Counted from the first letter of the stretch, positions 53,947 to 63,652 are shown. The stretch is 64,000 bases of DNA from Psychroserpens sp. (GCA_017643165.1 JAEPNY010000003.1:409156-473155), one strand, 5' to 3'. Notes: generated by a model not told the origin, from the sequence alone. A program made the numbers and translations.

Positions 53947-55482
53947 ATGAAACAACCGAATCAATTAAAAGGCTATAAAGTCGATAAAAGTACGATCATA
54001 AGCTTAGAGAAAGGGAAAATACCTCCTCAAGCTATTGATTTAGAGGAGGTTGTGCTTGGTGCAATGATGATTGACAAGAAGGGTGTTGATGAGGTCATTG
54101 ATATTCTGAGTCCCGATGCATTCTATAAAGAAGCTCATAAACACATATTCGAAGCAATTTTCAAATTATTTGAAAATAGTGAGCCTATCGATTTATTAAC
54201 GGTTTCTAGTCAGCTAAAGAAAGATTCCAAATTAGATAGTATAGGAGGTGATTTTTATTTAATCTCTTTAACCCAACGCGTCTCTTCTTCAGCACATATC
54301 GAGTTTCATGCACGTATCATTCTTCAGAAGTACATTCAGCGAAGTTTGATTAAAATTTCAAACGAAATTATCGAAGATTCTTACGACGAGACCAAAGATG
54401 TTTTCGACTTATTAGATAATGCGGAAGCGAAACTGTATGAAGTTACGCAAGGAAACGTAAAAAAATCTACTGAGACCGCACAGAGTTTGGTAATTCAGGC
54501 TAAGAAAAAAATTGAAGAGATATCAAACAAGGAAGGGCTAAGTGGTATTCCAACTGGATTCACAAAACTTGATAAATTGACTTCGGGATGGCAGCCCTCT
54601 GATTTGATTATCGTTGCGGCACGTCCAGGTATGGGTAAAACAGCCTTAACCTTAACTATGGCGAGAAATATGGCTGTGAATTCAAATATTCCTGTTGCCT
54701 TTTTCTCATTGGAGATGTCATCAGTTCAGTTAATTACGCGTTTAATTTCTTCGGAAACAGGATTATCCTCCGAAAAGTTAAGAACTGGAAAACTTGAGAA
54801 ACACGAGTGGGAACAGCTCAATGTTAAGGTGAAGACATTAGAAAAGGCACCGCTATATATTGACGACACACCTTCTTTATCCATTTTCGATCTTCGAGCT
54901 AAAGCACGTCGTTTGGCATCTCAATACGGAATTAAAATGATCATGATTGATTACCTACAATTAATGACTGCTGGAGGTAGTCAAAAAGGAGGTAATCGTG
55001 AGCAGGAAATATCGATGATCTCGAGAAACTTAAAAGCGCTTGCTAAAGAATTGAATGTACCTGTCATTGCTTTATCACAATTGTCACGTGCGGTAGAAAC
55101 ACGAGGAGGTAGTAAGCGACCTTTATTATCAGATCTTCGTGAATCTGGTGCGATCGAGCAGGATGCCGATATCGTTAGTTTCATTTATCGTCCAGAATAT
55201 TATAAAATTGATGAATGGGATGATGAAGAACGCTCACCAACCGAAGGGCAAGGTGAATTTATTGTTGCGAAGCATAGAAATGGAGGACTAGATAATATCC
55301 GATTGAAGTTCATTGGTCATTTAGGTAAATTTGATAACCTTGATGATTTCGATACGCCATTTGGTGAATTCCATTCAAAAATGAACGCAGCAGCAAATGA
55401 TGATACGTTCAAACCAGATAACTTCCCATCTGCTTCAGACGCTTTTGGTGATCCAGAAGATGATAATGACGTGCCATTTTAA
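53947..55482 (+). CDS. dnaB: Replicative DNA helicase DnaB
   Basis: The 511-residue hexameric helicase unwinds DNA at the replication fork. The N-terminal DnaG-interacting domain (IDLEEVVLGAMMIDKKGVDE) is followed by the RecA-like domain with Walker A ARPGMGKTALTL, Walker B MIMIDYLQLM, and the LSQLSRAVETRG and DLRESGAIEQDADI motifs. The acidic C-terminal tail (DPEDDNDVPF) resembles a single-stranded DNA-binding protein tail and may contact partners; this is my inference. No intein is seen. Confidence 0.96.
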   Translation: MKQPNQLKGYKVDKSTIISLEKGKIPPQAIDLEEVVLGAMMIDKKGVDEVIDILSPDAFYKEAHKHIFEAIFKLFENSEPIDLLTVSSQLKKDSKLDSIGGDFYLISLTQRVSSSAHIEFHARIILQKYIQRSLIKISNEIIEDSYDETKDVFDLLDNAEAKLYEVTQGNVKKSTETAQSLVIQAKKKIEEISNKEGLSGIPTGFTKLDKLTSGWQPSDLIIVAARPGMGKTALTLTMARNMAVNSNIPVAFFSLEMSSVQLITRLISSETGLSSEKLRTGKLEKHEWEQLNVKVKTLEKAPLYIDDTPSLSIFDLRAKARRLASQYGIKMIMIDYLQLMTAGGSQKGGNREQEISMISRNLKALAKELNVPVIALSQLSRAVETRGGSKRPLLSDLRESGAIEQDADIVSFIYRPEYYKIDEWDDEERSPTEGQGEFIVAKHRNGGLDNIRLKFIGHLGKFDNLDDFDTPFGEFHSKMNAAANDDTFKPDNFPSASDAFGDPEDDNDVPF

Positions 55483-55515
55483 GATTTTTTAGGATTTATT
55501 GAAGCCTGAATAACC

Positions 55516-55524
55516 TACCTTTGT
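55516..55524 (+). promoter_or_regulatory. -7 element of the AI-2E transporter gene
   Basis: TACCTTTGT fits TAnnTTTG, 29 bp before the ATG. The -33 TTG is too close, so only the -7 is supported. Confidence 0.5.
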
Positions 55525-55553
55525 AATCTTAGTTAGAATACAACGATTGCCTC

Positions 55554-56597
55554 ATGTTAGATCAAAGACGTACTACCAATATTTTATTACTTGTCATTGT
55601 AATACCGCTAATATTTTATTTATTAAAGCTATTATCGTTCATTTTTATTCCGCTTATCGCGTCAATGTTCATTGCTTTGTTATTCTTGCCACTAATGCGT
55701 TGGTTAGGAAGACGAAATGTACCACGTTTTGTGAGTATACTAATAGTTGTCGCTTTGATTGTTATAGGAGTAATGATTGGTGTGGAGTTAGTACAACTGT
55801 CTAGCAGACAAATATTATCAAATAACGAAGCGTTTTTAGGTAAGGCAGAATTAAAGATTAATGATTTAATGTATTATCTACAAGACAAATTTGGACTTGA
55901 TTATAATACAGAAGGTAATTTTTTCACGCAATTCTTAGAACGAGAAAACATCGGTTCGACGTTCGATTTTGTTAGAAAGTTCGTGACGAATGTTTTAATG
56001 ATGACTTTCTTTACAATCCTTTGGTTATCTGAGTCGATCAATATGCATAAGGTCATGAATAATACCATTCTTAAACAAAAGCATACATCAATAAAAGCGT
56101 TTATGAAGATTGAGCGCGATCTTATCACATTCATTAAGGTGAAATTTTTAGTGAGTTTATTAACTGGAATTTTTACGGGCTTGGCCTGTGTGTTTTTTGA
56201 TGTTAGTTTTCCAATTTTTTGGGGACTTTTCGCATTCCTAATTAATTTTGTTCAGATGGTTGGATCATTCATTTCGGTTATCTTATTATCTATTTTTGCC
56301 TTTGTAGAACTTGATCCGACAAGTACACTATTTTTCTTTATCGTGACAATATCTGGTGTTCAAGTATTATTTGGAGCTATCCTTGAACCAATTTTCATGG
56401 GTAAATCATTTTCTATAAATGTGATCACAGTTTTAATTATGTTAATGTTATGGGGATTCATTTGGGGTATTCCAGGACTCATAATGGCAATACCTATTAC
56501 TGTTTTTATGAAAATCATTTTAGAACAATTTCCCGGGACCAAAGTTATTGCTTCCTTATTATCTGGGCCTGAACGCGGTGTGAAATCTGCTAAATAA
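55554..56597 (+). CDS. AI-2E-family transporter
   Basis: The 347-residue membrane protein has about eight helices, with family features: a paired helix at the N-terminus (residues ~10-70), an amphipathic middle and the C-terminal helices around GAILEPIFMGKSFSINVI and WGIPGLIMAIPI. AI-2E proteins include Na/H antiporters and exporters; the transported species is unknown here. It stands alone, and the aminotransferase follows 61 bp later. Confidence 0.88.
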   Translation: MLDQRRTTNILLLVIVIPLIFYLLKLLSFIFIPLIASMFIALLFLPLMRWLGRRNVPRFVSILIVVALIVIGVMIGVELVQLSSRQILSNNEAFLGKAELKINDLMYYLQDKFGLDYNTEGNFFTQFLERENIGSTFDFVRKFVTNVLMMTFFTILWLSESINMHKVMNNTILKQKHTSIKAFMKIERDLITFIKVKFLVSLLTGIFTGLACVFFDVSFPIFWGLFAFLINFVQMVGSFISVILLSIFAFVELDPTSTLFFFIVTISGVQVLFGAILEPIFMGKSFSINVITVLIMLMLWGFIWGIPGLIMAIPITVFMKIILEQFPGTKVIASLLSGPERGVKSAK

Positions 56598-56658
56598 GAC
56601 GTAAGTTCTTCTGAAATTTTAAGTATCTTTCTGCTATCATATTTTTAATTATTCTAGC

Positions 56659-57576
56659 ATGGTTCATGGTACGCATAATGCCGTCGAGGACGACAGAAAC
56701 AAAGATGTTCTTATCTATATAAATGGAGAATATTTTAAACGAGATGAAGCGAAAATATCTGTATTTGATAGCGGATATTTAGTTGGCGACGGAATCTGGG
56801 AAGCCCTAAGACTACATGATGATGTATTGGTTTTTCTTGAAGATCATTTAGAGCGACTCTGGACGGCTGCTGCAACCATCGGATTGAAATTTCCATTTAC
56901 AAAAGCCGAACTCACCGGGACGATTTGGGAGGTAATTCAAAAAAATGATATGCACGACAATGTACATGTGCGCATCATGATTACAAGAGGAATCAAGAAA
57001 ACACCGTCACAAGATCCGAGATTAACACTTTATGGACCTAATATTGTCATCATTCCTGAATATAAAAAGGCATCGGAAGAAAGTAAGCAGAAAGGTATTA
57101 CATTATTTACATCTACTATTAGACGTGGATCTCCAGATTATCTCGATCCACGCTTAAACTGTCACAGCAAGTTGCATGAAGTACAGGCCTTAATCCAAGC
57201 TATTGAAGCCGGAGCCGATGAAGCGCTGATGCTAGATATTAATGGGTTTGTTTCTACCTGCAATGCGACTAATTTCTTTATGATTAAGAATGGTGAAGTT
57301 TGGACGTCAACTGGCGAATATTGTATGAATGGTATAACAAGGGCCAAGGTGATTCAAGTTTGTGATCGATTGAATATTCCTTGTTATGAAAAGAACTTTT
57401 CCTTGTTTGACGTTTATGGTGCAGACGAAGCATTTGTTACTGGGACATTCGGGGGATTAACTCCCGTGTTCAAAATTGATGGTCGACGTATTGGCGATGC
57501 TACATTTGGAGGACTAACGCAACAACTAAGTAAAGGGTACAAAGCACTAATCTCTGAAACCGTTTCAAATGCATAA
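56659..57576 (+). CDS. Class IV aminotransferase (branched-chain or D-amino-acid type)
   Basis: The 305-residue PLP enzyme has the fold-type IV pattern: VFDSGYLVGDGIWEALRL, LNCHSKLHEVQALIQAIEAG with the PLP-binding Lys, GADEALMLDINGFVSTCNAT and TGTFGGLTPVFKIDGR. Members transfer amino groups among branched-chain or D-amino acids, or cleave aminodeoxychorismate; the substrate is not clear. The last 8 bp overlap the sulfotransferase gene, so the two are translationally coupled. Confidence 0.9.
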   Translation: MVHGTHNAVEDDRNKDVLIYINGEYFKRDEAKISVFDSGYLVGDGIWEALRLHDDVLVFLEDHLERLWTAAATIGLKFPFTKAELTGTIWEVIQKNDMHDNVHVRIMITRGIKKTPSQDPRLTLYGPNIVIIPEYKKASEESKQKGITLFTSTIRRGSPDYLDPRLNCHSKLHEVQALIQAIEAGADEALMLDINGFVSTCNATNFFMIKNGEVWTSTGEYCMNGITRAKVIQVCDRLNIPCYEKNFSLFDVYGADEAFVTGTFGGLTPVFKIDGRRIGDATFGGLTQQLSKGYKALISETVSNA

Positions 57577-58300
57577 CAGTAATATCAAGCGAATCTCTAT
57601 GTGGTCGGGTCCACGTAATATTTCAACAGCTTTAATGTATAGCTTCGCACAACGAAATGACACTAAAGTATTTGATGAACCATTATATGGCTATTATTTA
57701 AGACATAGTGAAGCAAGACATTATCATCCTGGAGCCGAAGATACCATGGCGTCTCTGGAGAACGATGGGAAGAAAGTTGTTGATATGATGCTTCAGAATT
57801 CTGAAAAACCGGTCTTGTTTTATAAAAATATGACGCACCACTTGCTTGATCTTGATTTGGAGTTTATGAATGATTTAACGAATATCATTTTAACTCGAGA
57901 CCCACAAGAAATGTTACCTTCATTTGCTAAAGTCATTAAACATCCTACAATGCAAGATGTTGGTTATAAACTTCATGTTGATCTGTTAAATAGATTTGAA
58001 AAACACAATATAAAGTATGTGGTGTTAGATGGCAAAAATGTATTACTAAACCCAACGTCTGTATTGACAAAACTTTGCGATCATATTGGGATTCCTTTTG
58101 ATGAACATATGTTACAATGGACACCTTCTAAACGACCTGAAGATGGTGTATGGGCAAAATATTGGTATGATAATGTGCATAAGTCTTCAGGTTTTGGTGA
58201 GTATCGCCCTAAAACAGAATCTTTCCCTAATCATTTGCAATCATTGTTAGAAGAATGTAGACCATATTATAAACAATTACAGACATTAGCTTTAACCTAA
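57569..58300 (+). CDS. Sulfotransferase-like P-loop protein
   Basis: The 243-residue protein opens with MWSGPRNISTALMYSFAQRN, which resembles the 5'-phosphosulfate-binding loop of sulfotransferases (GPRNxST), and has the later ILTRDPQEMLPSFAKV segment with an Arg-Asp-Pro like the 3'-phosphate motif. Substrate unknown. The gene overlaps the aminotransferase by 8 bp (ATGCATAA). I see no signal peptide, so it is cytoplasmic. This pairing suggests a shared substrate, which is untested. Confidence 0.8.
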   Translation: MHNSNIKRISMWSGPRNISTALMYSFAQRNDTKVFDEPLYGYYLRHSEARHYHPGAEDTMASLENDGKKVVDMMLQNSEKPVLFYKNMTHHLLDLDLEFMNDLTNIILTRDPQEMLPSFAKVIKHPTMQDVGYKLHVDLLNRFEKHNIKYVVLDGKNVLLNPTSVLTKLCDHIGIPFDEHMLQWTPSKRPEDGVWAKYWYDNVHKSSGFGEYRPKTESFPNHLQSLLEECRPYYKQLQTLALT

Positions 58301-58400
58301 TTAATAGGTGTTTTAGCTAAAATTTCTATAAAACTATATTAAAGCCCACAACTTGAAGTTATATTTTAAGTATATTTCAATTATGTAAAGCTGGATTACG

Positions 58401-59660
58401 ATGAAAAAGATACTTATGTTATGCTTCGGATTGTTATTAACCTTACAATCGTATGCATCTTATATATTAATTCCAATGGATGCTGAAAGCCAAGGCAATC
58501 ACTTAAAGGCCTATGGTGTAACTTATTGGACTTTAGAAAAGCAATTAAAAGTTAAATGGCTACTCAATTATAAAGGTGGTTCCTTCCTATTGCCAGATAG
58601 TGAAGAGATTCAACGTGAATGTCAAATTCGCGGTGTAAGTTTCGAAGTTATTTCTAATTCGAAAGCGGAGGAAATATTAAACCTTATTGCAAGTCCATCA
58701 CAAAACATGGAAGCAGTTGTTTTGGAAAAAGCACCTAAAATTGCAGTTTATACACCAAAGGGATTACAGCCTTGGGATGATGCCGTTACTATGGTTTTAA
58801 CCTATGCTGAGATTCCATATGAAACAGTTTATGACGAAGAGGTATTAAATGATGCGTTACTGCTTTACGATTGGCTTCATTTACACCATGAGGACTTTAC
58901 AGGCCAATATGGTAAGTTTTACCGTGCCTATCGTTCAGCATCTTGGTACATTCAAGAGAAAAAAGAAGCAGAAGCATTAGCAGCGCGTTTAGGTTATGCT
59001 AAAGTTTCAGAAGAAAAGTTAGCAGTTGCGCGAAAGATCAGAGACTACGTAATAGGAGGTGGGTTTATGTTTGCCATGTGTAGTGCCACAGATAGTTTTG
59101 ATATTGCATTGTCGGCTGATGGTATTGATATATGTGAGCCTATGTTTGATGGTGATGGAAGTGACCCTGGATATCAAAATAAAATAGACTATAGCAGAAC
59201 ATTTGCTTTTAAAGATTTTATCCTTGAGCATAACCCAAATATTTATGAGTTTTCTTCAATTGATATGACAAGAAAACGTCGTATACCCATGATGACCGAT
59301 TACTTTTCATTAATGGAGTTTTCAGCTAAATGGGACCCTGTTCCTACCATGTTATGTCAAAATCATACAGCTTTAGTAAAAGGATTTATGGGTCAAACAA
59401 CGTCATTTACACGCGATGAGATTAAATCTAATGTATTAATTATGGGTGAGAATAAAACCAATGGTGAAGCCAAGTACATCCATGGTATTAAAGGAAAGGG
59501 ATTCTTTACGTTCTATGGTGGTCATGATCCTGAAGATTATACGCATAAGGTGGGAGATCCAAAGACCGAATTAGATTTGCATCCAACCTCTCCAGGTTAT
59601 CGTTTGATATTGAATAATGTTCTTTTTCCAGCAGCTAAGAAGAAAAAGCAAAAAACCTAA
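58401..59660 (+). CDS. Secreted conserved Bacteroidota protein (commonly labelled asparagine synthetase B)
   Basis: The 419-residue protein has a signal peptide (ends LQSYAS) and then SYILIPMDAESQGNHLKAYG. A large domain follows with GFMFAMCSATDSFDIALS (a Cys in an amidotransferase-like setting), YSRTFAFKDFILEHNP and KGFFTFYGGHDPEDYTH. Bacteroidota proteins with this opening are often labelled 'asparagine synthetase B', but I see no ATP-pyrophosphatase domain and it is secreted, so I do not believe it makes asparagine. Its true function is unknown. YjbQ follows 11 bp later, so both are co-transcribed. Confidence 0.75.
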   Translation: MKKILMLCFGLLLTLQSYASYILIPMDAESQGNHLKAYGVTYWTLEKQLKVKWLLNYKGGSFLLPDSEEIQRECQIRGVSFEVISNSKAEEILNLIASPSQNMEAVVLEKAPKIAVYTPKGLQPWDDAVTMVLTYAEIPYETVYDEEVLNDALLLYDWLHLHHEDFTGQYGKFYRAYRSASWYIQEKKEAEALAARLGYAKVSEEKLAVARKIRDYVIGGGFMFAMCSATDSFDIALSADGIDICEPMFDGDGSDPGYQNKIDYSRTFAFKDFILEHNPNIYEFSSIDMTRKRRIPMMTDYFSLMEFSAKWDPVPTMLCQNHTALVKGFMGQTTSFTRDEIKSNVLIMGENKTNGEAKYIHGIKGKGFFTFYGGHDPEDYTHKVGDPKTELDLHPTSPGYRLILNNVLFPAAKKKKQKT

Positions 59661-59671
59661 TTCAGATTTGA

Positions 59672-60094
59672 ATGAAATGGTTCCAAAAAGAGTTTAGACT
59701 ACCTTCAAAATCGCGAGGATTCCACCTTATCACAGATGTTATAATATCGGAATTGCCTGAAATCAGAACGATTGATATTGGCATCCTGCACGTTTTTATT
59801 AAGCATACATCAGCCAGTTTAACGATTAACGAAAATGCTGATCCTACTGTAAGAATGGATTTTGAAAGCCATATGAATAAGATGGTTCCTGAGCGTATGC
59901 CATATTATCAGCATAACTATGAAGGTGATGACGATATGCCCGCACACATCAAGGCATCATTAATGGGAAGTTCTGTACACGTACCGATAACAAAAGGACA
60001 ACTTAATTTAGGAACATGGCAAGGGATCTATTTATGTGAGCACCGTGATTATGCATCGGGAAGAACCTTAGTTGTGACCATCAATGGTCAATAA
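59672..60094 (+). CDS. YjbQ-family protein (UPF0047)
   Basis: The 140-residue protein has the YjbQ pattern: SRGFHLITDVI, GILHVFIKHTSASLTINENA, DPTVRMDFESHMNKMVPE and HIKASLMGSSVHVPITKG with LGTWQGIYLCEHRD. His residues in the conserved segments match the YjbQ metal/active site. The family has weak thiamine-phosphate synthase activity in some bacteria; the physiological role is unsettled. It is 11 bp after the secreted-protein gene, then a terminator. Confidence 0.93.
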   Translation: MKWFQKEFRLPSKSRGFHLITDVIISELPEIRTIDIGILHVFIKHTSASLTINENADPTVRMDFESHMNKMVPERMPYYQHNYEGDDDMPAHIKASLMGSSVHVPITKGQLNLGTWQGIYLCEHRDYASGRTLVVTINGQ

Positions 60095-60100
60095 TAAATA

Positions 60101-60134
60101 AAAAACCCGATTCGTTGGAATCGGGTTTTAAATA
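60101..60134. terminator. Terminator between YjbQ and rplT
   Basis: AAAACCCGATTC (60103-60114) and GAATCGGGTTTT (60119-60130) form a 12-bp stem with loop GTTG, flanked by A/T runs. It lies between convergent units and may serve both. Confidence 0.93.
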
Positions 60135-60165
60135 AGCGAATGTTGTTATTAATTAGGCCAAAGCC

Positions 60166-60510
60166 TTATTTAACTTTGTTTACTATTGCTTCAAAAGCTT
60201 CTGGGTTATTCATTGCTAAATCTGCAAGAACCTTACGATTCAATTCGATATTATTAGCTTTTAATTTACCCATAAACTTAGAATAGCTCATTCCGTGCTG
60301 TCTTGCACCTGCGTTAATACGCATAATCCATAACGAACGGAATGTTCTTTTTTTGTTTCTACGGTCTCTATACGAATATTGCATCGCTTTATCAACCGCA
60401 TTTTTAGCTACTGTCCAGACGTTTTTACGTCTTCCCCAGTATCCTTTTGCTTGCTTAAGAACCTTTTTTCTTCTGGCTCTTTTCGCTACTGAATTTACTG
60501 ATCTTGGCAT
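60166..60510 (-). CDS. rplT: 50S ribosomal protein L20
   Basis: L20 is 114 residues, the normal length, and is needed early in 50S assembly. It starts [20 protein letters not shown] and has [20 protein letters not shown], the highly conserved core. It is the last gene of thrS-infC-rpmI-rplT on the minus strand, as in many bacteria. L20 represses its own operon in some species; a candidate palindrome lies upstream. Confidence 0.97.
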   Translation of the reverse strand: MPRSVNSVAKRARRKKVLKQAKGYWGRRKNVWTVAKNAVDKAMQYSYRDRRNKKRTFRSLWIMRINAGARQHGMSYSKFMGKLKANNIELNRKVLADLAMNNPEAFEAIVNKVK

Positions 60511-60590
60511 TTCTTAAATTGTTTTTTGTAGAAGGCGGTCATTTGACACTTACTGAATACTTTCGCCTAACTCCATGGTTTATAAATTGT

Positions 60591-60604
60591 TTTAACCGGT
60601 TAAA
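60591..60604. repeat. Perfect palindrome between rpmI and rplT
   Basis: TTTAACCGGTTAAA is a perfect 14-bp palindrome just after the rpmI stop codon on the message. It could form a small hairpin; an L20 feedback site is possible but unproven. Confidence 0.35.
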
Positions 60605-60610
60605 TCCGTA

Positions 60611-60808
60611 TTACTTTAATCGTAACATGGTTTTAACATTATTCTCATCCGCTTTGTGTACCAAAGTGTCATGAGTTAAAGCTAGCTTGCGCTTTTTCGA
60701 TTTCTTCGTCAAAATATGACTCTTGAAAGCGTGCTTTCTTTTGATCTTACCAGTGCCAGTTAGTTTGAAACGTTTCTTAGCACTTGATTTTGTTTTCATT
60801 TTAGGCAT
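60611..60808 (-). CDS. rpmI: 50S ribosomal protein L35
   Basis: The 65-residue basic protein has the family pattern [20 protein letters not shown] and [20 protein letters not shown]. It is part of the large ribosomal subunit. It lies between infC (67 bp upstream) and rplT (100 bp downstream) on the minus strand, the standard order. Confidence 0.97.
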   Translation of the reverse strand: MPKMKTKSSAKKRFKLTGTGKIKRKHAFKSHILTKKSKKRKLALTHDTLVHKADENNVKTMLRLK

Positions 60809-60875
60809 TGTTTCCTAGTTTTATTTACGTTTCGCTTATTATCTTATAGCTGAATCAATCAGCATTTTTTAAATC

Positions 60876-61427
60876 TTATTTTGGCTTTTTAGGAGCGATG
60901 AACATAGTCATACGCTTTCCTTCCAATTTAGGCATTTGCTCAACCTTGCCAATATCTTCAAGGTCTTGCGCTAATCTTAATAATAAGATTTGACCTTGTT
61001 CTTTAAATATGATTGAACGCCCTTTAAAGAATACAAAAGCTTTTAGTTTAGCACCATCTTTCAAGAATTTTTCGGCATGTTTCTTTTTAAATTCATAGTC
61101 ATGATCATCTGTTTGAGGACCAAAACGGATTTCTTTGATGGTAACTTTAGAAGCTTTCGCTTTTAAAGCTTTATCACGTTTCTTTTGTTCATAAAGAAAC
61201 TTTTTATAATCCATAACCTTACAAACTGGAGGATCTGCTTTAGGCGAAATTTCAACCAAGTCTAATCCTTGGTCATCTGCAATTGCTAGTGCTTCTCTGA
61301 TGGAATAAATTCCAACTTCTACATTATCTCCAACAACTCTTACCTTTTCAGCGCGAATCTTATCATTGATTCTGTGCTGATCTTCTTTAATTACTCGTCT
61401 AGGGTTATGTCTTCTACGTATTGCTAT
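60876..61427 (-). CDS. infC: Translation initiation factor IF-3 with non-canonical start codon
   Basis: IF-3 checks start codons and keeps 30S and 50S apart. The full protein is about 183 residues: conserved N-domain ([39 protein letters not shown]) and C-domain ([37 protein letters not shown]). Upstream in frame there is only ATA at 61427, then GCC and a TAA stop (61431-61433); no ATG, GTG or TTG precedes the N-domain. ATA at 61427 is the likely start (reads [10 protein letters not shown]), allowing the IF-3 autoregulation known from AUU starts elsewhere. It follows thrS by 23 bp. Confidence 0.9.
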   Translation of the reverse strand: MAIRRRHNPRRVIKEDQHRINDKIRAEKVRVVGDNVEVGIYSIREALAIADDQGLDLVEISPKADPPVCKVMDYKKFLYEQKKRDKALKAKASKVTIKEIRFGPQTDDHDYEFKKKHAEKFLKDGAKLKAFVFFKGRSIIFKEQGQILLLRLAQDLEDIGKVEQMPKLEGKRMTMFIAPKKPK

Positions 61428-61450
61428 GGCTTATAAAATTTTAATTAAAC

Positions 61451-63412
61451 TTAATCTTCTTTAAATTTTTTCAATGTTTTATTTACTTCGTTTTCAACGA
61501 TTTGCGAAAATTCTTCTACACTAATCATGCCGAGATCTTCGCCTCCGTGTTTACGAACAGAAATCATATTTTCTTTCTCTTCGTTCTCCCCGATAATGAT
61601 CATGAAAGGTATTTTATTCATTTCCGCTTCACGGATTTTTTTACCTATGGTCTCATTTCTATTATCTGCGAGGGCGCGAATTTCGTTATTTTTAAGCAAA
61701 TTTAAAACTTTTTCACTGTATTTTTCATATTTCTCACTCAAAGAGAGAACAATAGCCTGTTCAGGCATTAACCATAATGGGAAGTTACCTCCAGTGTGTT
61801 CCAGTAAAATAGCAACAAAACGTTCCATACTTCCGAAAGGTGCACGATGTATCATTACAGGTCTGTGTAGCTCATTATCGCTACCTTTATAGGTAAGGTC
61901 AAAACGCTCTGGAAGATTGTAGTCCACCTGTATTGTACCTAACTGCCAATTTCGACCTAGAGCATCTTTTACCATGAAGTCTAACTTCGGTCCATAAAAT
62001 GCCGCTTCTCCAGTCTCAACCACATAGTCTAATCCTTTATCAATAGCAGCATTCAAGATAGCGTCTTCGGCTTTCTTCCAGTTCTCATTACTACCAATGT
62101 ATTTTTCTGGATTTTCAGGATCTCTTAGTGACACTTGTGCTCTAAAATTCTCAAATCCTAACGATCCAAATACATATAATACGAGGTCTATAACTTCTTT
62201 AAATTCACGATCGAGTTGATCTGGCGTACAGAATATGTGTGCATCATCTTGAGTAAATCCGCGAACTCTCGTTAAGCCGTGTAATTCACCACTTTGCTCA
62301 TATCGATATACAGTTCCAAATTCAGCATAACGTTTTGGTAATTCTTTATAAGAAAATGGACGTGCGTTGTATATTTCACAGTGGTGAGGACAATTCATTG
62401 GTTTTAATAAGAATTCTTCGCCTTCCGCAGGTGTATTTATTGGTTGAAAACTGTCTTCACCATATTTCGCGTAATGACCCGAAGTGACGTACAATTCCTT
62501 TTGACCAATATGCGGTGTGGCAACCATTTCATATCCGGCTTTCTTTTGTGCTTCTTTGAGAAAGTTTTCTAATCGTTCTCTAAGTGCAGCTCCTTTAGGT
62601 AGCCACAGTGGAAGACCTTGACCAACTCTACTCGAGAACGTGAAAAGTTCAAGTTCTTTACCTAGCTTTCTATGGTCACGCTGTTTCGCCTCTTCCAGTA
62701 GCTGTAAGTATTCTGTCAGCTCTTTTTGCTTCGGAAATGATATGCCATAAACTCTTGTAAGTTGTTTATTGTTTTCATCTCCACGCCAATAGGCACCAGC
62801 TACCGACATAAGTTTTACCGCCTTAATGATTCCAGTATTAGGAATATGACCACCACGACATAAATCTGTGAAGGTTGAATGATCACAGAAGGTAATTGTA
62901 CCATCATCAAGATTCTCAATCAGTTCAACTTTAAATTCATTATTCTGGGACTTATAATAATAAAGTGCTTCGTCTTTAGTTACAGAACGCATTTTGAATT
63001 CATGCTTTCCGCGAGCGATTTCCATCATTTTATTTTCGATGGTCTTGAAGTCCTTCTCTGAAATAGTATGGTCTCCAAAGTCAACATCATAATAAAAGCC
63101 ATTCCCTTTATCTTCTTGTATTGCTGGTCCAATAGTTAATTTAATGCCAGGATATAACTCTTCCAATGCTTGTGCCATAACATGAGATGTAGAATGCCAG
63201 AAGGATTCTTTTCCTTTTCTGTCTCTCCACGTATATAATACTAAGGCACCGTCATTATTTAAAGGGGTAGAAGTTTCTACAGTTACATCATTATAAGCAG
63301 CAGAAATAACATTTCTAGCAAACCCTTCACTTATTGATTTAGCAACTTCCATTGGTGTAATACCCTTGTCGAAAGTTTTTACAGAGCCATCTGGTAACGT
63401 AATATTGATCAT
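61451..63412 (-). CDS. thrS: Threonyl-tRNA synthetase
   Basis: The 653-residue enzyme charges tRNA-Thr. The TGS domain ([16 protein letters not shown]) leads, then the editing domain with [17 protein letters not shown] and [12 protein letters not shown], the catalytic core ([13 protein letters not shown] with zinc Cys, [26 protein letters not shown]), and the anticodon-binding domain ([17 protein letters not shown]). It heads the thrS-infC-rpmI-rplT operon with a good promoter upstream. No T-box or leader attenuator was recognised. Confidence 0.97.
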   Translation of the reverse strand: MINITLPDGSVKTFDKGITPMEVAKSISEGFARNVISAAYNDVTVETSTPLNNDGALVLYTWRDRKGKESFWHSTSHVMAQALEELYPGIKLTIGPAIQEDKGNGFYYDVDFGDHTISEKDFKTIENKMMEIARGKHEFKMRSVTKDEALYYYKSQNNEFKVELIENLDDGTITFCDHSTFTDLCRGGHIPNTGIIKAVKLMSVAGAYWRGDENNKQLTRVYGISFPKQKELTEYLQLLEEAKQRDHRKLGKELELFTFSSRVGQGLPLWLPKGAALRERLENFLKEAQKKAGYEMVATPHIGQKELYVTSGHYAKYGEDSFQPINTPAEGEEFLLKPMNCPHHCEIYNARPFSYKELPKRYAEFGTVYRYEQSGELHGLTRVRGFTQDDAHIFCTPDQLDREFKEVIDLVLYVFGSLGFENFRAQVSLRDPENPEKYIGSNENWKKAEDAILNAAIDKGLDYVVETGEAAFYGPKLDFMVKDALGRNWQLGTIQVDYNLPERFDLTYKGSDNELHRPVMIHRAPFGSMERFVAILLEHTGGNFPLWLMPEQAIVLSLSEKYEKYSEKVLNLLKNNEIRALADNRNETIGKKIREAEMNKIPFMIIIGENEEKENMISVRKHGGEDLGMISVEEFSQIVENEVNKTLKKFKED

Positions 63413-63435
63413 TGTTAAGTCTATAATTAAGACGG

Positions 63436-63466
63436 CAAAGATAGTATCTTATAAATTGTCATACAA
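63436..63466 (-). promoter_or_regulatory. Promoter of thrS-infC-rpmI-rplT
   Basis: On the minus strand TTG (63466-63464), 20 bp, then TATCTTTG (63443-63436), followed by C. It ends 23 bp before the thrS ATG. Confidence 0.72.
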
Positions 63467-63617
63467 TAGTAATAGGTGAGATGTGACTTATGAATTGTAA
63501 AAGAGTACTTAATAAAGAGAATTGAAGAACTTAATTTCAAATTCTCAGCACTAACTTACTCATTATATATGTATTAGGATTGGGGTAGAAAAAAGACGAA
63601 AAAAATGTTTAGAAAAG

Positions 63618-63652
63618 TTTTGGTTAGGAGAAAAAATGTATTGTATATTTGC
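63618..63652 (+). promoter_or_regulatory. rRNA operon promoter P1
   Basis: TTTTG at 63618-63622, a 21-bp spacer and TATATTTGC at 63644-63652. Upstream DNA is A-rich. Confidence 0.65.

Noticed and set aside
58401-59660. Calling this gene asparagine synthetase (asnB)
   Set aside because: No synthetase domain is visible and a signal peptide is present; described instead as a secreted protein of unknown function.
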